Shown here piece by piece: positions 24,039-33,110 of a stretch of 62,067 nt of DNA. Position 1 is the first letter of the stretch; each line of letters begins with the position of its first letter. Source of the DNA: Acidobacteriota bacterium (GTDB lineage: Bacteria > Actinomycetota > Acidimicrobiia > Acidimicrobiales > Microtrichaceae); the NCBI GenBank assembly GCA_003577145.1, contig QEUP01000019.1:1-62067 (forward strand), in the 5' to 3' direction. The notes beneath the pieces were generated by a model. The model worked only from the letters and a program-made list of their open reading frames with translations, was not told where the DNA came from and did not search any database. Made by a program: the position numbers and the translations under genes.

Positions 24039-25508
24039 ATGACGAGTGCTGGCAAGGCAGAGACCGTGACACCCGCTGGACCACCGGGCCGTCATCACCT
24101 GACGACGTTCCGGCTGACGATGATCACCATGTCGATCATCGTCGGCGTGCAGCTGGCACCCGAGGTCGCCGCCGAGGGAATGGGTGTCGTGTTCTACGTC
24201 ATGCTGGCCTTCTTCCTGTTCGCGATCCCGGCCGGCCTGGCGGTGTCACAGATGGTGACCAACGACCGGCGGCCCGGCGGCATCTACAGCTGGACCCGGG
24301 AGGCGCTCGGTGATCGCTGGGGGTTCCTCGCCATCTGGCTCCAGTGGGCCCAGGCGGTGCTGGTCATGCCCGCCCTACTCGGTGTGTCGGGCGCTTCGGC
24401 CATCTATGCGTTCTCGGCCGGTGCCTCGGGCAGTCGCTACTTCCTCGCCGGCTTCATCGTCACCGTCTTCTGGCTCGCAACCCTCCTGAACCTCCGCGGC
24501 ATGAAGGTGTCTTCGCGGATCAGCACCATCGGGGTGATCTTCGGTGTCGCCATCCCCGCGGCTCTGATCATCGGGTTGGGAGTCGCCTGGCTGCTGACCG
24601 GGCGCCAGGAGCAGATCTCGTTCGGCTTCGCCCACGCCATCCCCGATCTCACCACGGCCAACGGCCTGTCCTTCGTGACCGTCTCCTTCTTCCTGTACGT
24701 CGGCACCGAGATACCGGCGGCCCACATACGCGAGGTGGACGATCCCCGCAGGAGCTATCCGGTCGCGATCTTCTCGTCGGTCGTCGCCCGGGCAGCGATC
24801 ATGATCTGTGCTGCTCTGGCAGTGGCCGCCATGGTGCCCGTCGGCAACCTCAGCTTCACTGCCGGGCTGATGCAGGCCCTCGAGGGCGCCCTCGATGACT
24901 TCCACTTCAGCTGGTTGGTACCGATCGTCGGAGTGATGGTGGCCGTCGGCGTGTTCGCCCAGGCGAGCTCGATGATGGCGGGCCCCAGCCGCGCGATCGC
25001 TGCATCCGGGAGGAGCGGGGACCTCCCACCCCGCCTGCAGGTCTGGAACAGCCACGGGATGCCGACGTCGATCCTCATCCTCCAGGGAGTAGTGGCGACT
25101 GTGCTGGCCGGGCTCTTCCTCGTCTTCGACCCGAGTGACGCCTTCTTCCTGCTCAACCAGCTCGCGGGGCAGCTCTACATGACCATGTACATCGTGCTGT
25201 TCGTCACCGCGATAGCCCTGCAGCGGCAGCGGGCCCCTGCTGAGGGGTCGTTCCGGATCCCCGGGGGGAGGGGCGGTACCTGGGTGGTCGGGCTGGTCGG
25301 CGCTGGTGGAGCCGCCTTCGCCGTTGTAACAGGGTTCTTCCCTCCTTCCCGGTACAGCGGCGCCGCCGAGCTCGGGTACTACGTGTTCCTCGTCCTCACG
25401 CTGTTGATCTTCCTGGCCGCACCCTTCGCCTTGTATCACTGGCGCAGGCCGAGCTGGCGCGACGGCCAGGATGGTGGCGAGGACGCGGGATCTCACGATC
25501 AGGGCTGA
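24039..25508 (+). CDS. APC-superfamily amino acid permease (glutamate/GABA antiporter-like)
   Basis: From ATG 24039, chosen because GGAGG precedes it by five bases, the protein has 489 residues. About twelve hydrophobic membrane segments run from LTMITMSIIVGVQLAPEV to the C-terminal YYVFLVLTLLIFLAAPFALY. Signature regions include RRPGGIYSWTREALGDRWGFLAIWLQW and YVGTEIPAAHIREVDDPRRSYP, typical of the glutamate:GABA antiporter branch of APC carriers. The exact substrate is uncertain. The C-terminal tail is short and charged. Confidence 0.87.
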   Translation: MTSAGKAETVTPAGPPGRHHLTTFRLTMITMSIIVGVQLAPEVAAEGMGVVFYVMLAFFLFAIPAGLAVSQMVTNDRRPGGIYSWTREALGDRWGFLAIWLQWAQAVLVMPALLGVSGASAIYAFSAGASGSRYFLAGFIVTVFWLATLLNLRGMKVSSRISTIGVIFGVAIPAALIIGLGVAWLLTGRQEQISFGFAHAIPDLTTANGLSFVTVSFFLYVGTEIPAAHIREVDDPRRSYPVAIFSSVVARAAIMICAALAVAAMVPVGNLSFTAGLMQALEGALDDFHFSWLVPIVGVMVAVGVFAQASSMMAGPSRAIAASGRSGDLPPRLQVWNSHGMPTSILILQGVVATVLAGLFLVFDPSDAFFLLNQLAGQLYMTMYIVLFVTAIALQRQRAPAEGSFRIPGGRGGTWVVGLVGAGGAAFAVVTGFFPPSRYSGAAELGYYVFLVLTLLIFLAAPFALYHWRRPSWRDGQDGGEDAGSHDQG

Positions 25509-25599
25509 GTGAGGCCCGCTCAGGTGGGTCGGGGTCCTCTGCGCGGTCTCTCGGCTCGCTTGCGCCTGCTTCTCGATGCGCAACTACCCTTGACACACC

Positions 25600-27153
25600 A
25601 TGGAACATCCGATGTCCGAGCGGGTGGAGCAACTCCGCAAGCGCAAGGAGGAGGCCCTCCACGCCGGGTCCGAGCGGTCGGTGGAGCGCCAGCACGCCAA
25701 GGGCAAGATGCTGGCACGCGAACGCATCGAGTACCTGCTCGACGAGGGCTCGTTCCACGAGCTGGACATGCTCGCCCGGCACCGAGCCCATGACAGCGGG
25801 GTCACCGAACGCCCCTACACCGACGGTGTCATCACCGGCTGGGGTGAGATCGACGGCCGCAAGGTGTTCGTGTTCTCCCAGGACTTCACCGTCCTCGGCG
25901 GCTCGCTGGGCGAGGTGTTCGCCGAGAAGATCCAAAAGGTCATGGACCTGGCCCTCCAGACCGGTGTGCCGGTCATCGGCCTCAACGACGGCGCCGGTGC
26001 CCGCATCCAGGAGGGCGTGGTGGCGCTGGATTCCTACGGGGGCATCTTCTACCGCAACGTGCAGGCCTCGGGTGTCACGCCCCAGATCAGCGTCGTGCTC
26101 GGCCCTTGCGCCGGCGGAGCGGTGTACAGCCCGGCGATGACCGATTTCATCTTCATGGTGAAGGGGTCTTCGCACATGTTCATCACCGGTCCCGACGTGG
26201 TGAAGACCGTCACCGGCGAGGAGGTGACGCTCGAGGAGCTCGGCGGAGCCTCCAGTCACAGCTCCAAATCGGGTGTTGCCACGTTCGTGGGTGAGGACGA
26301 GCAGCAGGTCCTCGACGATGTGCGCTTCTTGATGTCGTTCCTGCCCTCGAACAACCTGGAGGACCCGCCGTTCTTCGAGCCCACCGACGACCCGAACCGG
26401 CGCTGTCCCGAACTGCTCGACGTCCTGCCCGACAGCTCGAGCCTGCCGTACGACATGAAGGCGGTCATCCAGGCGGTCGTCGACGACGGCGACTTCTTCG
26501 AGTACTTCCCGCACTGGGCCCAGAGCATCGTCTGCGGGTTCTCCCGCATCGCCGGACAGGTGGTGGGGATCGTCGGCAACCAGCCGGCGTTCTATGCCGG
26601 AGTGCTCGACATCGAGTCCTCGTCCAAGGCCGCGCGGTTCGTGCGGACCTGCGACGCCTTCAACATCCCGCTCATCACCTTCGTCGACGTGCCCGGGTTC
26701 CTGCCCGGCGTCGACCAGGAGTACGGCGGCATCATCCGCCACGGGGCCAAGCTGCTCTACGCCTACTGCGAGGCGACGGTGCCGCGGATCCAGATCGTCA
26801 CGCGCAAGGCCTACGGTGGCGCCTACGTCGTCATGAACTCCAAGGCCATCGGCGCCGACCTGGCTTTCGCGTGGCCTTCGGCCGAGCTGGCGGTAATGGG
26901 CCCGCAGGGGGCGGTGGAGGTGATCTACCGGCGCGAGCTCGCCGAGGCCGCGGATCCGGTCGCCCGACGTGACGAGCTCGTCGACGAGTACACCGAGCGC
27001 TTCGCCAACCCCTACATCGCCGCCGAGCGCGGCTTCGTCGACGACGTCATCGACCCAGCCGACACCCGGGTGAAGCTGGTTGCCGGCCTCGAGATGCTCC
27101 GCTCCAAGCGGGAGGAGCTCCCCAAGCGCAAGCACGGCAACGTGCCGCTGTGA
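25600..27153 (+). CDS. pccB: Acyl-CoA (propionyl-CoA type) carboxylase beta subunit
   Basis: This 517-residue carboxyltransferase subunit transfers CO2 from carboxybiotin to acyl-CoA. It has the two crotonase-like halves: GGSLGEVFAEKIQKVMDLA with GLNDGAGARIQEG and GPCAGGAVYSPAMTDFIFMV in the N-half, and the C-half with FVDVPGFLPGVDQEYGGIIRHGAKLLYAY and KAYGGAYVVMNSK. Asp/Ile-type specificity at the acyl pocket cannot be judged safely; the length and N-terminus resemble propionyl-CoA carboxylases. The epsilon subunit follows with a 4-bp overlap. No biotin-carrying alpha subunit is in the window. Confidence 0.92.
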   Translation: MEHPMSERVEQLRKRKEEALHAGSERSVERQHAKGKMLARERIEYLLDEGSFHELDMLARHRAHDSGVTERPYTDGVITGWGEIDGRKVFVFSQDFTVLGGSLGEVFAEKIQKVMDLALQTGVPVIGLNDGAGARIQEGVVALDSYGGIFYRNVQASGVTPQISVVLGPCAGGAVYSPAMTDFIFMVKGSSHMFITGPDVVKTVTGEEVTLEELGGASSHSSKSGVATFVGEDEQQVLDDVRFLMSFLPSNNLEDPPFFEPTDDPNRRCPELLDVLPDSSSLPYDMKAVIQAVVDDGDFFEYFPHWAQSIVCGFSRIAGQVVGIVGNQPAFYAGVLDIESSSKAARFVRTCDAFNIPLITFVDVPGFLPGVDQEYGGIIRHGAKLLYAYCEATVPRIQIVTRKAYGGAYVVMNSKAIGADLAFAWPSAELAVMGPQGAVEVIYRRELAEAADPVARRDELVDEYTERFANPYIAAERGFVDDVIDPADTRVKLVAGLEMLRSKREELPKRKHGNVPL

Positions 27154-27347
27154 TGAGCGATCCCGTCGTCGGCGACGTCAAGCCGACGCCTGCGGAGGAC
27201 GAGATGGCCGCCATCGTCGCCGCGGTCGCCGCGGTATGGCCCAAGACGGTGCCACCGACCGCGGACAGGCGTGACGTCCCCCGGTGGCGGTTCTCGGGCC
27301 GTTGGTGGTCCAAGCCGGTGCCGGCGCGCCGTGATCGGCCACGCTGA
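27150..27347 (+). CDS. Acyl-CoA carboxylase epsilon subunit
   Basis: The 65-residue protein has the pattern of actinobacterial epsilon subunits. A helical segment (EDEMAAIVAAVAAVWP) precedes a short C-terminal motif with WRFSGRWWSKP. These peptides stabilise and stimulate the alpha-beta carboxylase complex. Two adjacent ATGs (27150, 27153) overlap the beta-subunit stop, so the two are translationally coupled. Confidence 0.88.
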   Translation: MMSDPVVGDVKPTPAEDEMAAIVAAVAAVWPKTVPPTADRRDVPRWRFSGRWWSKPVPARRDRPR

Positions 27348-27407
27348 GCAGGCGCCACGCGTGTTCTCGGACCGCCGGCGCTTCCAGGATCCATAGAGTG
27401 GGTTGGC

Positions 27408-28409
27408 GTGGAGCTGACGACTGTCGCCAATGACCATGCCGTCGTGCACGACGGCTTCGACGTGCACGTCTACCGCGATCTCGCACCCGACACCCTCCAT
27501 CGCTTCGACGGCTTCGAGTTCCGCACCCTGCCCGAGCCGGGCGAGCACCTGTGCACCTTTGCCACCGTCAACGACGTGCACTTCGGGGAGACCGAGTGCG
27601 GGGTCATCGAGGGTATGGAGCTTGGCCCCATCTACAGCTCCGAGCCGGGCGAGCCGCCGTACCCGGAGACGATGAACAACGGGGCGATCGCCGAGATGCT
27701 CCGCGCCGACCCCGCGGTGGTGGTGGTCAAGGGCGACCTCACCGCAGGGGGTAGCCGCGAGGAGTACGATTGCTTCCTGGCTCACTACCGGGGGGCGTTC
27801 GGTGAGCGACTCCATCACGTGAGAGGCAATCACGACGCCTACCACGGTCAGACCTTCGCCGCCGACGCGCCCATCGAGATCGAGCTTCCAGGCGTCCGGC
27901 TGGCCGTGCTCGACACCGTGATCCCGCGTGAGACGCCCGGGCAGGTGAGCACAGAACAGCTCCAGTGGCTCGACGAGCTCGCGGAGAGGAGCGACACGCC
28001 GGTGCTGGTGTTCGGCCACCACCACGTGTGGAGCCCCGACTCCAACGTCCGTCCCGAGAACTACTTCGGCATCAACCCCGACGACTCCGAGCGCCTCGTC
28101 GAGGTGTTCGTGCGGCGTCCGGCACTGTCCGGCTTCTTCGCGGGCCACACCCATCGCAACCGCGTCCGGCGACTGTCCGCGACCGGAGAGGTCCCCTGGG
28201 TAGAGGTGGCCTGCACCAAGGACTTCCCTGGTTCGTGGGCCGAGTACCGGGTCTTCGACGGAGGGATCCTGCAGATCCACCACCGGATCTCCAACCCTGA
28301 GGCTCTGGCCTGGACGGAGAGGACGCGGGACATGTACGGCGGCATCTACTTCGACTACGCCTTCGGCGAGCTGTCCGAGCGCTGCTTCGTCGTGTGGCCG
28401 AGGGGTTGA
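27408..28409 (+). CDS. Calcineurin-like metallophosphoesterase
   Basis: The 333-residue protein carries the full metal-binding set of the family: NDVHFGE, VVKGDLT, RGNHDAYHG, VFGHHHVW and AGHTHRNR. It is likely a cytoplasmic phosphodiesterase or phosphatase, as no signal peptide is visible. The start is GTG at 27408. Its last 55 bp overlap, on the opposite strand, the 3' end of the O-methyltransferase gene. The substrate is unknown. Confidence 0.87.
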   Translation: MELTTVANDHAVVHDGFDVHVYRDLAPDTLHRFDGFEFRTLPEPGEHLCTFATVNDVHFGETECGVIEGMELGPIYSSEPGEPPYPETMNNGAIAEMLRADPAVVVVKGDLTAGGSREEYDCFLAHYRGAFGERLHHVRGNHDAYHGQTFAADAPIEIELPGVRLAVLDTVIPRETPGQVSTEQLQWLDELAERSDTPVLVFGHHHVWSPDSNVRPENYFGINPDDSERLVEVFVRRPALSGFFAGHTHRNRVRRLSATGEVPWVEVACTKDFPGSWAEYRVFDGGILQIHHRISNPEALAWTERTRDMYGGIYFDYAFGELSERCFVVWPRG

Positions 28410-29524
28410 AGTTCGAACACCTCGAATAGCGAAGGCAGGGTGGCACGGTGGGCGACCGTCAGGCCCGCTCGGCCGAAGATGCTCTCGTACTCCTCCGCGG
28501 TCCGCTCTCTTCCGCCCTCGCCGAGCACGAGCATAAGCAGGTCCGAGGACTTGGCGAAGTCCGCACCCGGGCCGGGGTCCAAGGGCTTCTCGACCACCAT
28601 GATCGTGGCCGAGGGTCCGGCGTCGCTGATGTTGGCGAGGATCCTCACACAGTCGTCGTCGTCCCAGTCGTGCACGACGGCGAAGAGGGTGTACAGGTCG
28701 AAGCCCGCGGGGACAGCTTCGAAGAAGTCCCCGCCCAAGAACTCGGCCCGGCTGCTTTCCAGTCGAGGGTCCTGCAGTACGAGTGTCGCCTCGGTTTCCA
28801 GAGCAGGGAGGTCGAACACCGCACCCCTCAGGTGGGCATGGGAAAGCAGCACATGGGCCAGCGTCGAACCTGTTCCGCCTCCGACATCACAGATCGTCCG
28901 GTAGGGGGAGAAGTCGATCGCTTCGGCGAATAGCGCGCTCTGCACGCGGCTCCCGGCAGCCATCGCGCCGTTGAACGCTTTGCCTGCCTCGGGGTTGACC
29001 TCGTTGACGTAGTCGAAGAAGGGGCTGCCGAAGGCGGACTCGGTCGGCGAGGCCCCGGTCGTGACTCGGTCGAGCATGCGGTTGAAGATGTCCCAGTTCC
29101 ACTCGCTACCGAAGAACAGGACCCAGTCGCGCCAGGAATAGGGATGATCGCCGCGCAGTATCTCGGTTGCCGCGTTGTTCGCGTAGCGGGTGCCGCCGGA
29201 GGACGAGAACATCCCCCTTGACACCAGGTAGCGCATGACCCTCTCGATCGCGTCGGGTTCGGCGCCCGCGGCGGCAGCGATCTCTCGGGCGGTGAGCGGG
29301 CCCCCAGCGAGCAGCTCCGGAACGCCGAGTTCGACCACGCAGAACAAGGCCTTGTTGTCGAGCAGTCCGTACAGACGCTCGAGGACGAGGCCGAAGCCAG
29401 GCGTCATCCGGGCGTGAGTCGATCCGAGCAGGTTGCGGATCCGGGTGGCGGCGAGCGTCGCCCAGGAGGGCGGTACGGGCATGCCGAGGACGTCTCTGGC
29501 GCGGGGAACCGAGGTCTCGTTCAT
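28355..29524 (-). CDS. COMT-type SAM-dependent O-methyltransferase
   Basis: From ATG 29524 (MNETSVPRARD) the protein has about 389 residues. An N-terminal dimerisation winged helix is present (LDNKALFCVVELGVPELLAGGPLTAREIAAAAGAEPDAIERVMRYL). The SAM-binding motif is ICDVGGGTGSTLAHVL, and the catalytic-base region is LFAVVHDWDDDDCVRILANI. This architecture is that of small-molecule O-methyltransferases of secondary metabolism or quinone biosynthesis. No biosynthetic cluster surrounds it. The extreme C-terminus overlaps the metallophosphoesterase gene antisense. Confidence 0.88.
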   Translation of the reverse strand: MNETSVPRARDVLGMPVPPSWATLAATRIRNLLGSTHARMTPGFGLVLERLYGLLDNKALFCVVELGVPELLAGGPLTAREIAAAAGAEPDAIERVMRYLVSRGMFSSSGGTRYANNAATEILRGDHPYSWRDWVLFFGSEWNWDIFNRMLDRVTTGASPTESAFGSPFFDYVNEVNPEAGKAFNGAMAAGSRVQSALFAEAIDFSPYRTICDVGGGTGSTLAHVLLSHAHLRGAVFDLPALETEATLVLQDPRLESSRAEFLGGDFFEAVPAGFDLYTLFAVVHDWDDDDCVRILANISDAGPSATIMVVEKPLDPGPGADFAKSSDLLMLVLGEGGRERTAEEYESIFGRAGLTVAHRATLPSLFEVFELQPLGHTTKQRSDSSPKA

Positions 29525-29585
29525 GGAGCATTGATACCGGACCTGCGGTACCGCCGGCACTCCGGACTGTCGACCGCTCGCGGTG

Positions 29586-30401
29586 TCAGTCGGCTACGGC
29601 GACCTCTATGCGATCCTGCTTCCACTCCTTGGCGGCAGCGAGTGCCGCCACCGCCTGGTCCAACAGCTCGTCGGTGCTGAAGGCGTGGGCCGGATAGCAG
29701 GCGATGCCGGCCCACATCGTCTGGTCGTGATTGTCGCTGGAGAGGCACCGCCGCACCCGTTCGACGGTCCACACCGCCCCGTTCTCGGGTGTGTCCTCGA
29801 GAACCAGCGCGAAGTTGCCGTCGTCCATGCGGCAGGCCGTGTCTGCGTCGCGCAGCGTCTTCTTGATCCCTCGCGACACCTCGATCGGGTCGGCGACGTG
29901 CGCCTCGCCGGCGTCGAGGCCGGTCACGACCTCGAGGAGGACCACCGCGACCGGGCGTAGGTGACGCCGTGCTGCGGATATGCGGGCGTCGAGCGCGACC
30001 TTGAAGTAGGCCTCGCTGAACAGGCCGGTCGTGGGATCCGTGAGGGCCTCTGTGCGAGGGTCGACACCGTGCGTGCCCAATCCATGACCCGTCTCGACCG
30101 GCGCCGGGGCAGCCGCTGAGGTGGGCAGGGTTTCTGTGCGAGCGCGTCGCTCGGCGCTGAGCTGCTCGACCGTTTCCTGTAGCTCACGCTGGATGGCCTG
30201 CAAGCGCTCGTCAGCCCTGCGCTCGCTCTCCTCGGCCTCGCGCAGTGTGCCGCCCATCCAGAGGGCGACCAGCCCGCCGCCCAGTGCTGCAGCGCCGGCC
30301 AGCACCGCCATCGGGGCGTTGTCGAGGACCGCAGCCAGCACGCCGAGTGTGAGCCCCACCACCCCTGCCCAGAGCCCTAGGAGCGAGCGTCGATCGATCA
30401 C
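29586..30401 (-). CDS. Membrane protein with degenerate GGDEF domain
   Basis: From GTG 30401, preceded by GGAG, the product has about 271 residues. Two hydrophobic segments near the N-terminus (LLGLWAGVVGLTLGVLAAVL and AVLAGAAALGGGLVALW) lead into a coiled coil (EESERRADERLQAIQRELQETVEQL). The C-terminal half is a GGDEF-fold domain beginning DPTTGLFSEAYFKVALD. The active-site GG[D/E]EF is replaced by RMDDGNFALVL, so diguanylate cyclase activity is unlikely; it may bind nucleotide or act as a scaffold. It lies 79 bp downstream of ecm in the same direction. Confidence 0.75.
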   Translation of the reverse strand: MIDRRSLLGLWAGVVGLTLGVLAAVLDNAPMAVLAGAAALGGGLVALWMGGTLREAEESERRADERLQAIQRELQETVEQLSAERRARTETLPTSAAAPAPVETGHGLGTHGVDPRTEALTDPTTGLFSEAYFKVALDARISAARRHLRPVAVVLLEVVTGLDAGEAHVADPIEVSRGIKKTLRDADTACRMDDGNFALVLEDTPENGAVWTVERVRRCLSSDNHDQTMWAGIACYPAHAFSTDELLDQAVAALAAAKEWKQDRIEVAVAD

Positions 30402-30480
30402 GGCAACTCCATCGGCGCGAACGTCGGGCGAATCAAGCTGCTTCGGCGTGCAGGACCGCACCGCCGGGCGAACCGCTCCC

Positions 30481-32445
30481 TCATGCTCCCCGCTGCGACA
30501 CGGCCAGCTCGAGTATGTCTCCCATGATGCGGCTCAGCTCGAAGTCCTTCGGGGTGTAGATCGCCGAGACATCGGCGTCGAGGAGCTCCTGGCGGTCGTC
30601 CTCGGGGATGATCCCCCCGGCTATGACCGGTGCGTCGATCCCCTCGTCCCGCAGCAGCGACACGACCTGGGGGACCAGCTCCAGGTGGCTGCCCGAGAGT
30701 ATCGACAGCCCGACGACGTCGACGTCCTCGTCACGTGCCACGGCGGCGATCTGGGCGGGGGTGAGGCGGATGCCCTGGTAGATCACCTCCATCCCGGCGT
30801 CGCGTGCGGCGACCGCGATCTGCTCTGCGCCGTTGGAATGCCCGTCGAGACCGGGCTTGGCGACCAGCAGGCGCGGAGGGCCCCCCTCGAGACGACGCGA
30901 CCGCTGCGCGAGCTCACGCAGGGTCTCGTTGCCGACCGCAGTCCCGACTGCGGCCGCGACTCCTGTCGGCGCGCGGTATTCACCGAAGGCGTCCCGCAGC
31001 GTCTGCGACCACTCGCCGGTCGTGCCACCTGCGTGTGCCAACGAGATGGTTGCCGGCATGATGTTCTCCGCCGTGCGCGCGACCCGCGCAAGCTCGTCGA
31101 GCGCCCGCTTCACCACCTTCTCGTCGCGATCGGCTCGCCAGGCGTGTACCTCGGCGATCATCTGCTCCTGGATCGCGGGATCGACGCGGAGGATGTTGTC
31201 CTCACCTCCGAGGGGCGACTCCGCTGCCTCGGTGAAGCAGTTCACCCCCACGACTCGGAGGTCGCCGTTCTCGATGCGCCGGACCCGTTCGGCGAGCGAC
31301 CTCACGAGCCTGCCCTTCAGCTCGTCGATCGACTCGAACACCCCACCCATCGCGAGGACTTCGTCGAGCTCGGCCTCCGCGGCATCGACCAGTTCCCCGG
31401 TCTTGGCCTCGATGACCTGACTGCCGTCGAAGATGTCCTCGTACTCGAGCAGATCGGTCTCGAAGGCCAGTACCTGCTGGATCCGCAGCGACCACTGCTG
31501 GTCCCAGGGTCGGGGCAGACCGAGGGCCTCGTTCCAGGCCGGTAGCTGGATCGAGCGCGCCCGGGCCTTGCGGGAGAGCGTCACCCCGAGCGCCTCGAGC
31601 ACGATCCGCTGCACGTTGTTCTCGGGCTGCTCCTCGGTGAGGCCGAGTGAGTTGACCTGCACGCCGTAGCGGAACCGGCGCGCCTTGGGATCGCTGACCC
31701 CGTAGCGTTCGGCGCAGATGCGGTCCCACATGCTCGTGAAGGCACGCATCTTGCAGGTCTCCTCGACGAAGCGGATGCCGGCGTTCACGAAGAACGACAT
31801 GGAGCCGACCACGCTCGGGATCCGTTCGGTGGGAACCTGGCCGGACTCGACCACCGCGTCGAGCACCCCGATGGCGGTGGCAAGCGAGTAGGCGATCTCT
31901 TGTACCGGTGTGGCTCCAGCCTCTTGCAGGTGGTAGGAGCAGACGTTCACGGGGTTCCACTTGGGCACGTGGTGAGCGCAGAAGGCGACCATGTCCACGA
32001 TGAGGCGGCGGCTCGGGAGGGGCGGGAAGATGTAGGTGCCCCGGCTCAGGTACTCCTTGACGATGTCGTTCTGGGTGGTACCCCGGAGCTGGGTCGTGTC
32101 GGCGCCCTGGTTCTCGGCGTTGGCCACGTACAGGCCGAGGAGCCAGGCGGCGGTGGCGTTGATGGTCATCGAGGTGTTCGTCTCGGCCGGCGGGATGCCG
32201 TCGAGAAGGGTCTGCATGTGGCCGAGGTGCACGACCGGTACGCCGACCTTGCCGACCTCGCCGGCGGCCAGGGGGTGGTCGGGGTCGTAGCCGGTCTGGG
32301 TCGGGAGGTCGAAGGCGACGGAGAGCCCGGTCTGACCCTTGGCCAGGTTGGTCCGGTACAGCTCGTTGGACGCCTTGGCTGACGAGTGACCCGAGTAGGT
32401 ACGCATCATCCACGGTCGATCCCGGTCCCGGGTGCCACTGGTCAT
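30481..32445 (-). CDS. ecm: Ethylmalonyl-CoA mutase (B12-dependent)
   Basis: The 654-residue protein, read from ATG 32445, converts ethylmalonyl-CoA to methylsuccinyl-CoA. The N-terminal barrel has RTYSGHSSAKASNELYRTNLAKGQTGLSVAFDLPTQTGYDPDHPL and NTSMTINATAAWLLGLYVA, which resemble Ecm more than methylmalonyl-CoA mutase. The C-terminal cobalamin-binding domain has the base-off motif LDGHSNGAEQ, then GLSILSGSH and AGGIIPEDD. The open frame continues upstream to 33021 but without family similarity. A mutase downstream of carboxylase/reductase fits the ethylmalonyl-CoA pathway. A terminator-like hairpin lies in its leader. Confidence 0.92.
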   Translation of the reverse strand: MTSGTRDRDRPWMMRTYSGHSSAKASNELYRTNLAKGQTGLSVAFDLPTQTGYDPDHPLAAGEVGKVGVPVVHLGHMQTLLDGIPPAETNTSMTINATAAWLLGLYVANAENQGADTTQLRGTTQNDIVKEYLSRGTYIFPPLPSRRLIVDMVAFCAHHVPKWNPVNVCSYHLQEAGATPVQEIAYSLATAIGVLDAVVESGQVPTERIPSVVGSMSFFVNAGIRFVEETCKMRAFTSMWDRICAERYGVSDPKARRFRYGVQVNSLGLTEEQPENNVQRIVLEALGVTLSRKARARSIQLPAWNEALGLPRPWDQQWSLRIQQVLAFETDLLEYEDIFDGSQVIEAKTGELVDAAEAELDEVLAMGGVFESIDELKGRLVRSLAERVRRIENGDLRVVGVNCFTEAAESPLGGEDNILRVDPAIQEQMIAEVHAWRADRDEKVVKRALDELARVARTAENIMPATISLAHAGGTTGEWSQTLRDAFGEYRAPTGVAAAVGTAVGNETLRELAQRSRRLEGGPPRLLVAKPGLDGHSNGAEQIAVAARDAGMEVIYQGIRLTPAQIAAVARDEDVDVVGLSILSGSHLELVPQVVSLLRDEGIDAPVIAGGIIPEDDRQELLDADVSAIYTPKDFELSRIMGDILELAVSQRGA

Positions 32446-32843
32446 GCGCTCATTGTCCCCTGCCGGCGCTCGGGGCAAAAATGCGGCCGGCGGACGATAG
32501 GCGAGATCATCGTCCGCCGGACGGGAAGAGAGATCGGGGTTGGAGCGGAGGCCACGAAGGCGCCAGCACCCGAAGTAAGCGCTGGTGGCGATGCGTTTGG
32601 AGGGAGTTTGAGTGTCCCCCGCTCCAGCTGTCCCCGTTGTGTCGCCGGTGGGGGCGATGGCCACCGGCTGTCTAATGATCGGCCGCACCCGCGTATTCTT
32701 GAGCGATTTCTGCCACGGAGCGTGGTATTCCACGTGGTACCACCTCAGGCTCCGCAGCCCTGCCGGCTTGGCGTTGCCGGCGCAACGCCCCGCTTCGCGG
32801 ATCCGCAGCGAGGGGTCATACTGGGAGGCCGACGGAGGCGCCG
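32446..32843. other. Intergenic region between ecm and a small membrane-protein gene
   Basis: This 398-bp gap separates divergent genes. It holds the leader hairpin at 32487-32520, described separately, and no convincing coding frame. I looked on the minus strand for the B12-box of a cobalamin riboswitch and did not find it. An ACTGGGAGG ribosome site precedes the small gene at 32844. Confidence 0.45.
32487..32520 (-). terminator. Hairpin with T-run in the ecm leader, attenuator candidate
   Basis: A perfect 12-bp stem (32487-32498 with 32509-32520, loop of 10) precedes, on the minus strand, CCGCATTTTTG and the ecm start about 40 bp later. A GC stem followed by a T-run resembles an intrinsic terminator placed between promoter and gene. 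It could also end a transcript from upstream. Confidence 0.45.
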
Positions 32844-33077
32844 GTGCTCGCACAACTGTTCCTGGGTGAGGATCTGCTGGCCTGGTTGGTGCTGGCCTTC
32901 GGGGCCGCCATGGCTCTGGGCACCGCAGCGGCCCTGATCCGTCCCCCCGCGGAGAGACGCGGTCGGCCGGATCGGGAGGGGTCCGCCCGGGAGAAACCGT
33001 CGCTCGGGCTGAGCGTGGCACTGATGGTCATGGGCACCGTTGCGGCCGTATGGGCCCTGGCCACGCTGCTGTCGTGA
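32844..33077 (+). CDS. Small two-helix membrane protein
   Basis: The 77-residue product starts at GTG 32844. Two hydrophobic segments (LLAWLVLAFGAAMALGTAAAL and LSVALMVMGTVAAVWALATLL) are joined by a basic loop (RPPAERRGRPDREGSAREKP). I do not recognise a family. It precedes the DUF4395-thioredoxin pair in the same direction but is separated by structured intergenic DNA. Confidence 0.6.
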   Translation: MLAQLFLGEDLLAWLVLAFGAAMALGTAAALIRPPAERRGRPDREGSAREKPSLGLSVALMVMGTVAAVWALATLLS

Positions 33078-33110
33078 CCCGCCGGGCTTGCCGGATCGCC
33101 CCGAGGAATA

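Noticed and set aside
32521-32760. Possible cobalamin riboswitch upstream of ecm
   Set aside because: The conserved B12-box and paired core elements were not found on the minus strand.
32446-33021. N-terminal extension of ethylmalonyl-CoA mutase to 846 residues
   Set aside because: The upstream part has no similarity to the family, contains the leader hairpin and is Pro/Arg-rich; the ATG at 32445 gives the normal length.
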